Origin: Acidobacteriota bacterium
GTDB taxonomy: Bacteria; Acidobacteriota; Aminicenantia; Aminicenantales; Aminicenantaceae
Direction: 5' to 3'
DNA length: 19,592 bases
NCBI GenBank assembly: GCA_030609975.1
Contig: JAUWSR010000024.1
Span: 1-19,592, forward strand
Shown here: piece by piece, positions 15,273-19,592 of the stretch
How the letters are laid out: each line of letters opens with the position of its first letter
Position numbering within the stretch: the stretch's first letter is position 1
Made by a program: the position numbers and the translations under genes
Notes under the pieces: model-generated
What the model saw: the letters and a program-made list of their open reading frames with translations, nothing else
Databases searched by the model: none
Told to the model about the DNA's origin: nothing

Positions 15273-16217
15273 TTAATCTCTGGAGATTTTTAAACAGACC
15301 TGATTTTTTCCCAGCCACTTGCTGTGGTCGGCAAGCTCCTGGGCTCTCTTTACCAGGCTTTGGACCGTATCGCTGACGCGGGCCATCGTCGCCCCGGCAG
15401 AGATCGTTGTCTTGATAAATTTGTCCTCATCAGGGAGATGGGATTGCTCCACCAAAAGACGCAGTTTGTTTCCCACCAGGTCCAACTTGGAATCGTCAAC
15501 ATTCAGGAGGACAGCTAGGAATTCCTGGCCCTCCCAACGACCCACCACTTCGAAAAAGCGAATATTGCTGGCAAGAGTCTGTGAGATCATGCGAATGACT
15601 TTGTCTGCGACAGTGTGGCCGTAGGAATCATTGAGGGTTTGCATATCATCGATATTTATAAACAATATCCCGAATTTCAGCCCATATGCCTTCATCTCCT
15701 CCAAACGTGAATGGAGATGCATTTCAAGGAAGCGTCGGTTCCCGGATTGTGTTAGGCGATCCAGCAGGTCCATTTTTTCTAAATCCGAGGGCTTTAAAGG
15801 GAGAGAGACCTTGGGCGTGCTTTCTTGGTATGTCTCCAAGGCCGCTATCGGTTCCTTATTCTGGTTGAGGACAGGGATGATGCGCATCATGACCGGCATG
15901 CGGTAGCCGTCTTTATGCTGTATGTAGGCTTCAAGGCTGCGGGGACGCCCATCTTTGAGGGCCTGTCTGACCGGACATGTATCTTTGCAGAGATGCAGAC
16001 CTTCTTCCCCCAGGTCCAAAAGGATATTTTTGGGGCATTCCTTTCCTATGACCTCGGCCCGGGCGTATCCGGTTAGGCTCTCCGCCGCCTGGTTCCAGAA
16101 AATGACCTGCAGGCCTGGCTCGATTAGATTGATGGCTTCCTGGAGGTTGTCCAAAAGAATCTCGTAGAAACTATCTCCCGAAGGCCTGAAAATCTGTTCG
16201 GGTTCGTTTTCTGACAT
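15273..16217 (-). CDS. PAS-GGDEF protein with degenerate active site
   Basis: 314 aa, soluble. PAS domain about 15-130 with three cysteines, C61, C77 and C81, in the pattern C-x15-C-x3-C. The last two belong to an LCKDTCP stretch seen in many PAS-GGDEF proteins. GGDEF domain about 148-312. The GGDEF motif reads EGQEF (229-233), and the usual DID before FK reads NID (188-190). Compared with PleD, both metal-binding carboxylates are therefore amides: Asp327 equivalent is N188, the acidic third residue of GGDEF is Q231. The guanine-contacting residues N196 and D205 are kept. No RxxD inhibitory site precedes the motif. I infer a GTP-binding or protein-binding sensor rather than a cyclase. ATG 16217 has AAGG upstream, and a strong divergent promoter lies at 16261-16289. 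The gene appears monocistronic. Confidence 0.88.
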   Translation of the reverse strand: MSENEPEQIFRPSGDSFYEILLDNLQEAINLIEPGLQVIFWNQAAESLTGYARAEVIGKECPKNILLDLGEEGLHLCKDTCPVRQALKDGRPRSLEAYIQHKDGYRMPVMMRIIPVLNQNKEPIAALETYQESTPKVSLPLKPSDLEKMDLLDRLTQSGNRRFLEMHLHSRLEEMKAYGLKFGILFINIDDMQTLNDSYGHTVADKVIRMISQTLASNIRFFEVVGRWEGQEFLAVLLNVDDSKLDLVGNKLRLLVEQSHLPDEDKFIKTTISAGATMARVSDTVQSLVKRAQELADHSKWLGKNQVCLKISRD

Positions 16218-16260
16218 CTTATCGCCTTGCTCTCAGCATAGAGCAATTCTTTATGACCAA

Positions 16261-16289
16261 TTTATATCAAACTTCAGCTGCATCGTCAA
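16261..16289 (-). promoter_or_regulatory. Sigma-70 promoter of the PAS-GGDEF gene
   Basis: Minus-strand TTGACG (16289-16284), 17-bp spacer, TATAAA (16266-16261). Predicted start near 16254, leader about 37 nt. The first TAAC-N5-GTTA site lies about 15 bp upstream of this -35 box. Confidence 0.65.
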
Positions 16290-16304
16290 TCCACCATGAC
16301 TTAA

Positions 16305-16317
16305 TAACTGCGAGTTA
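16305..16317. promoter_or_regulatory. Operator 1, TAAC-N5-GTTA
   Basis: TAAC-TGCGA-GTTA, also readable as the perfect palindrome TAACT-GCG-AGTTA. It sits between the two divergent promoters. Its centre is 41 bp from operator 2, about four helical turns, so one repressor could occupy both sites on the same face. Confidence 0.5.
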
Positions 16318-16333
16318 ATGCCATCCTCGATTC

Positions 16334-16362
16334 TTGACTTTTTTATAACCACCAGTTATAAA
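16334..16362 (+). promoter_or_regulatory. Promoter plus operator 2 of the XRE-ImmA gene
   Basis: TTGACT (16334-16339), 17-bp spacer, TATAAA (16357-16362), predicted start near 16369, leader about 19 nt. Embedded in spacer and -10 is a perfect inverted repeat with 8-bp arms, TTTATAAC-CACCA-GTTATAAA (16342-16362), whose core TAAC-N5-GTTA matches operator 1. A protein bound here would block RNA polymerase. Autorepression by the downstream XRE protein is the obvious inference. Confidence 0.68.
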
Positions 16363-16387
16363 GTCAATATCCTTGTAGGGGGATATC

Positions 16388-17428
16388 ATGATCGCAAAGC
16401 TCGGAGCAAAACTCAGAAGAACACGAGAAAGTCTGGGGATCACGCAAGAAGAGCTCTCAAAATCCGTCGGTCTTTCGAGTGAATTCATATCACTCTTAGA
16501 GGTAGGTAAAAGAGCTCCCAGTCTGGATTCTCTTCGAAAACTGGCTGTCTTTCTGAAAAAAGACATGGCCTATTTTCTTGAGGAAAAGGAAACTTCCTTC
16601 GAGATCCTCTTAAACGATAAAAAAATGTCTCGAGAAACTCGCAGCGAGCTTAGGCGCTTCAAACGCTACTGTGAGGATTACCTGCAGCTGGAAGATCTCA
16701 CCGGGCGCAGGCTCGAAGCTGCACCTTTATATAACAGTGTCTCACCCGAAGTTATGGCCTTTGAAGAACGGGAGCGATTGGGCCTGGGGGATGAGCCTAT
16801 ACATGATATCTTCGGTTTGGTAGAAATGAACGGATTGAGGATCCTGAAGCAAGCTGTTACCCCCAAAGCTCAGGTGGCAGGCGTTTTTGTCTATTTTGCA
16901 GCTGAGCAGGCTGGTTTTGCGCTTGTCAACACAACCCTCAATCTGGGTGAGCTGTGCCTGATCACCGCTCATGAGTACTGCCATTTTCTAAAAGACAGAA
17001 TGGACGGCCCCATCTTGGATAATGCAGATATTGTGTACGAGGATTATCTGCCCTTGTACCATCCCAGGGAAAAATTTGCCCATCGTTTTGCCGTAAATTT
17101 TTTGGTCCCCCCTTCAAAATTACGCCGAATCCACCAAAAAGAACTTTCGACACGAAGCTTGCACTTTGAGGATGTCATCTATCTCAAGCGTTACTTCGGA
17201 GTGAACACCTCCCTGATGCTGCGTAGATTGTTAGAGCTGGATTTGCTTTCATCTCATAAATATTACGAATTCAAAGAGATCGATTTCTATGAGTTCGAAA
17301 AATCCCTCTTTGGTGACGTGGCGGGAGATGCAAAAGCCGCCAAGGGCAAAAGCAAGACGATCTCTTCAGAGCGCTACAAGATCCTGGGCGTATCCGCCTA
17401 TCAAAAAGGACAGGATACAAAAGTCTGA
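16388..17428 (+). CDS. XRE-type HTH fused to ImmA/IrrE zinc metallopeptidase
   Basis: 346 aa. N-terminal XRE helix-turn-helix (about 5-62: LRRTRESLGITQEELSKSVG, recognition helix around SSEFISLLEVG). A linker of about 60 residues follows, then the ImmA/IrrE domain (about 135-285) with the zinc motif HEYCH (195-199) and third ligand E228 in EKFAHRFAVNFLVP. Family members such as ImmA and IrrE/PprI cleave or control repressors after DNA damage or other stress, and fused forms are common DNA-binding switches. ATG 16388 has AGGGGG at 16377-16382. Upstream lies a promoter with an overlapping inverted repeat, so negative autoregulation is likely. The next gene, a YgjP-type protease, follows 8 bp after the stop. 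The 30-residue Lys-rich C-terminus is outside the family core. Confidence 0.92.
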   Translation: MIAKLGAKLRRTRESLGITQEELSKSVGLSSEFISLLEVGKRAPSLDSLRKLAVFLKKDMAYFLEEKETSFEILLNDKKMSRETRSELRRFKRYCEDYLQLEDLTGRRLEAAPLYNSVSPEVMAFEERERLGLGDEPIHDIFGLVEMNGLRILKQAVTPKAQVAGVFVYFAAEQAGFALVNTTLNLGELCLITAHEYCHFLKDRMDGPILDNADIVYEDYLPLYHPREKFAHRFAVNFLVPPSKLRRIHQKELSTRSLHFEDVIYLKRYFGVNTSLMLRRLLELDLLSSHKYYEFKEIDFYEFEKSLFGDVAGDAKAAKGKSKTISSERYKILGVSAYQKGQDTKV

Positions 17429-17436
17429 ACCACGTC

Positions 17437-17997
17437 GTGATCAACACCTGCACCTTGAATGTCCCTGAGATTGGAATTGTCCGCTTCGAACCCAGTCATC
17501 GAGCGAAACGTATCAATGTTACGGTTACTGCCTACCGCGGCATTCGTGTTGCCGTTCCTTCCCGAATCACGCTAAAACAGGCGATGAGCTTTGTAAAAAC
17601 CAAGCAGGAATGGATCCAGAAAAATCTTGTCAAAACACAGCAGCAGGAAGCTATTTTTAAACATTCTGCTTTTGCGTCATTGGAAATGAACGAATCTGAG
17701 ACCAAGGCAAAACTCAAAAACAGACTCGCAGAACTGGCTGCTCTATATGGATTCTCTTACAAGCGTGTTTTTGTGCGCCGGCAAAAAACACGCTGGGGTA
17801 GCTGTTCTGAGAAGAACAATATTAATTTGAACCTCAGAATCTTGCTCTTGCCGCTCAGCCTGCAGGATTATGTGCTCTTGCATGAGCTGGTACATACACG
17901 CATCAAGAACCACGGTCAAGATTTTTGGCGGGAATTGGATAGATTGGTGGGCGACGCCAAGGGATTGAGACGCCGTCTACGCCGATATCCGCTCTGA
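17437..17997 (+). CDS. YgjP-like (DUF45, WLM/SprT-related) metallopeptidase
   Basis: 186 aa. An N-terminal beta-rich segment (about 10-60) precedes the signature KTRWGSCS (117-124), the zinc-binding HELVH (149-153) and third ligand His159 in NHGQDFW, which together define the YgjP/DUF45 family. Slightly short for the family (usually about 220-240 aa) but all motifs are present. Start chosen is GTG 17437, eight bases after the XRE-ImmA stop. It has no good Shine-Dalgarno, so coupling to the upstream gene is likely. The frame is open further upstream (CTG at 17425), so the true start may lie within the end of the XRE gene. Homologues often accompany type I restriction genes, and fold relatives (Wss1/SPRTN) digest DNA-protein crosslinks. 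None of that is shown here. A stress-linked protease pair is my inference. Confidence 0.87.
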   Translation: MINTCTLNVPEIGIVRFEPSHRAKRINVTVTAYRGIRVAVPSRITLKQAMSFVKTKQEWIQKNLVKTQQQEAIFKHSAFASLEMNESETKAKLKNRLAELAALYGFSYKRVFVRRQKTRWGSCSEKNNINLNLRILLLPLSLQDYVLLHELVHTRIKNHGQDFWRELDRLVGDAKGLRRRLRRYPL

Positions 17998-18019
17998 ACT
18001 CTCACCAAGGAGTGAGGTT

Positions 18020-18061
18020 ATGGATGCTAGAGTTTTATTGAGGTGGAGTGTCGATCTGTGA
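18020..18061 (+). CDS. Thirteen-codon ORF overlapping the sensor start
   Basis: ATG 18020 is preceded by AAGGAG at 18007-18012 with ideal 7-nt spacing. It encodes MDARVLLRWSVDL and stops with TGA at 18059-18061, overlapping the GTG start of the next gene (GTGA). This is the layout of a translationally coupled leader peptide. The coding region is too short for further support. Confidence 0.4.
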   Translation: MDARVLLRWSVDL

Positions 18062-19592
18062 GAAGAATTCCCTTTGGCCTGTCCCTTTTCATCGGTCTGC
18101 TGCTGGTGCTTTTGAACGTCTATGGAGTTCATCTGCTGAAGAAAATGCCCTGGCTGCCGGATGATGCGGAGTCCCTGGTTGCCTCAACTTTATCGGAGAG
18201 AGAAGGAGTCAGCCTGGATGGGATTCAGATCGAGAACAAGGATGAGCTCGAATTCATTTTGTGCCGTAGGATCAGCGGGAAGTATGCTGGAGACCGCATT
18301 GAGCTTTCTTGGATCGCAAATGGGCACCCCCGGAGTCAGTCGGTTCAGCTGGTCTCCTATTTTGCGCAAACTCCCTTTCCGGAGATCTACCTGGTTATCG
18401 GTTTTTTTTCAATTGCGATCGGTGTTTTCATTTTTGTGCTGAAAAATGAAGAGCTGCGTGGCCGTTTATTATATTGGCTGATTTTGACGTTTTCCACCGC
18501 TATGATCCTTGTAGGAGGCTTTCATTGTTTGGATCAGGAAAAACTATCGTTCTTGCCGGCCGGAGTCCTGTATATGTGTTACGCTTTGACTCCCGCCATT
18601 CTCCTGCATTTCTCTCTCTCTTTCCTGCCGCGCTCCCATCCAAATTGGAAGATCACCCTTGCAATCTATCTCCCAGCCCTTGTTTTTATTGGGGTTTTGG
18701 AAGTGTTGTTTCTAAACTCTGTCCTATCCGAATCCATTTTGGCCTATCGTAGCTACCATGATGTTTTTCTTTTTTTTCGTCTGTATGTACTGCTCTATAT
18801 TCTAGGTGCTGCGATCGCCTTTATTGTTCACTATCGGAAAGCCGCGCTCCAGGAGTATCGTCTTCAGATCAAATGGATCCTGTTCGGCCTGATTCTTGGG
18901 ATGGGCCCGTTTGTGCTGTTTTACAATTTGCCGAAAATGTTGTCTCTGGAGGAGTTTATATCCATGGAAGTGTCCATGACCTTTTGTTTGTTCATTCCAG
19001 CAGCCATGGCCATTGCTCTTTTCCGACATCGCTTACTTGATATTGAGCTCGTGATAAACCGCAGTTTGGTGTATTCGATCCTCACGGTATTCATAGTGGC
19101 CCTCTATATATTTCTGATCCGTGTTCTCCAGAATCTGTTTTCACAAATATTTGAGATCCAAGATACCGTTGTCTCGGCGCTGGCTGCCTTTGGTGCGGCG
19201 CTGGCCTTTAACCCAGCCCGGCGTCGGATTCAGGAGTTTGTGGATCGTTCCTTCTTTCGATCCAGATATGACTACCGCCGCTGTATCCGGAGTTTCTCTC
19301 AACAGGCTCACCGTATCTCCGACAGGGAGCGGTTGATGGATTTTTTTATAGATCAGGTCAAATCAAGCTTGCCCATGGTTCATCTCGGCATCATCGTTTT
19401 TATTCAAAAAGACGATCAGAATATACCTTTGATCCAGAGGGAAGACGGACGAAACCTTTTGGATCTGACGACTTATCTCCACAAGCAGCAGCAGCAGGTG
19501 TTTGCCAGCCGGCAGGCAGTTTACACTGAGGAAATCCTGGATTTATCTTTAGAAGATGTATTGACAGATAAAAAAATAGAGTTGGTCATCCC
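18058..19592 (+). CDS. Polytopic membrane sensor, probable histidine kinase or phosphatase input half (partial)
   Basis: Open to the window end, 511 codons without stop. TM1 is at about 5-25. The extracytoplasmic segment of about residues 35-100 resembles a PDZ domain: DGIQIENKDELEFIL (54-68), then GDRIELSW and a final strand. About eight more hydrophobic segments lie between 108 and 385. The stretch RHRLLDIELVINRSLVYSIL (323-342) and the following ARRRIQEFVDRSFFRSRYDY (387-406) are characteristic of a widespread membrane sensor that usually precedes GAF plus histidine kinase, sometimes PP2C phosphatase, domains. A GAF-like region seems to begin near 415. Start GTG 18058 has AGGTGGAG nine bases upstream and overlaps the stop of a 13-codon ORF. 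The output domain lies beyond the window, so the enzymatic class is unproven. The same strand and a 60-bp gap suggest co-transcription with the protease genes. Confidence 0.75.
   Translation, partial: MRRIPFGLSLFIGLLLVLLNVYGVHLLKKMPWLPDDAESLVASTLSEREGVSLDGIQIENKDELEFILCRRISGKYAGDRIELSWIANGHPRSQSVQLVSYFAQTPFPEIYLVIGFFSIAIGVFIFVLKNEELRGRLLYWLILTFSTAMILVGGFHCLDQEKLSFLPAGVLYMCYALTPAILLHFSLSFLPRSHPNWKITLAIYLPALVFIGVLEVLFLNSVLSESILAYRSYHDVFLFFRLYVLLYILGAAIAFIVHYRKAALQEYRLQIKWILFGLILGMGPFVLFYNLPKMLSLEEFISMEVSMTFCLFIPAAMAIALFRHRLLDIELVINRSLVYSILTVFIVALYIFLIRVLQNLFSQIFEIQDTVVSALAAFGAALAFNPARRRIQEFVDRSFFRSRYDYRRCIRSFSQQAHRISDRERLMDFFIDQVKSSLPMVHLGIIVFIQKDDQNIPLIQREDGRNLLDLTTYLHKQQQQVFASRQAVYTEEILDLSLEDVLTDKKIELVI

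Noticed and set aside
1..19592. tRNA, rRNA, CRISPR, insertion sequence or prophage
   Set aside because: No cloverleaf, no regularly spaced repeats, no transposase or integrase reading frame and no long terminal inverted repeats were seen on either strand.

Overview
The window reads as chromosomal DNA of moderate GC from an uncultured bacterium with a Gram-negative type of envelope. The evidence is lipoprotein signal peptides, a GspG-type pseudopilin, a periplasmic FKBP isomerase and HD-GYP signalling proteins. The mix would suit Acidobacteriota/Aminicenantes or a deltaproteobacterial relative, but there is no rRNA or marker gene here, so the assignment is an inference. Coding density is very high. 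I see no tRNA, rRNA, CRISPR array, insertion sequence or phage gene. No gene-free stretch exceeds about 210 bases.

Layout. (1) Positions 35-4782, minus strand: a compact operon hyuA-hyuB-NRAMP-like transporter. It encodes a hydantoinase/oxoprolinase-type ATP-dependent amidohydrolase plus a transporter that has lost the NRAMP metal-binding motifs. (2) Positions 4954-9195, plus strand: a tight gene chain with a 7-codon mini-ORF, a pseudopilin, a membrane HAMP-GAF-HD-GYP protein (predicted c-di-GMP phosphodiesterase), a small lipoprotein and a glycosyltransferase. (3) Positions 9199-9894, minus strand: FmdB zinc ribbon and a RidA-type deaminase with two credible starts. (4) Positions 10043-10744, plus strand: FKBP lipoprotein, divergent from ridA, with promoters that share the same -35 bases. 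(5) Positions 10764-15064, minus strand: a sugar-nucleotide epimerase preceded by an overlapping pair, a 650-aa helical repeat protein and a 444-aa HD-GYP protein. These two share a homologous N-terminal module. (6) Positions 15273-16217, minus strand: PAS-GGDEF protein whose metal-binding carboxylates are replaced by amides. (7) Positions 16388-17997, plus strand: XRE-ImmA/IrrE fusion followed by a YgjP-type metallopeptidase. It is divergent from the GGDEF gene across a region with two TAAC-N5-GTTA operators and two well-formed sigma-70 promoters. (8) Position 18020 to the end, plus strand: a 13-codon ORF coupled to a large polytopic membrane sensor, probably the input half of a histidine kinase or phosphatase, cut by the window edge.

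How the parts may work together. Regions 2, 5 and 6 are rich in c-di-GMP-type domains: two HD-GYP proteins and one GGDEF domain. No GGDEF here looks catalytically intact, so the locus looks set up to degrade or sense c-di-GMP rather than make it, next to surface functions (pseudopilin, glycosyltransferase, epimerase). Region 7 looks like a self-regulated repressor-protease switch. The best candidates for undescribed biology are the HEAT-like/HD-GYP pair with its shared N-terminal module, the metal-motif-less NRAMP tied to hyuAB, and the XRE-ImmA/YgjP operon with its paired operators facing a degenerate GGDEF gene.
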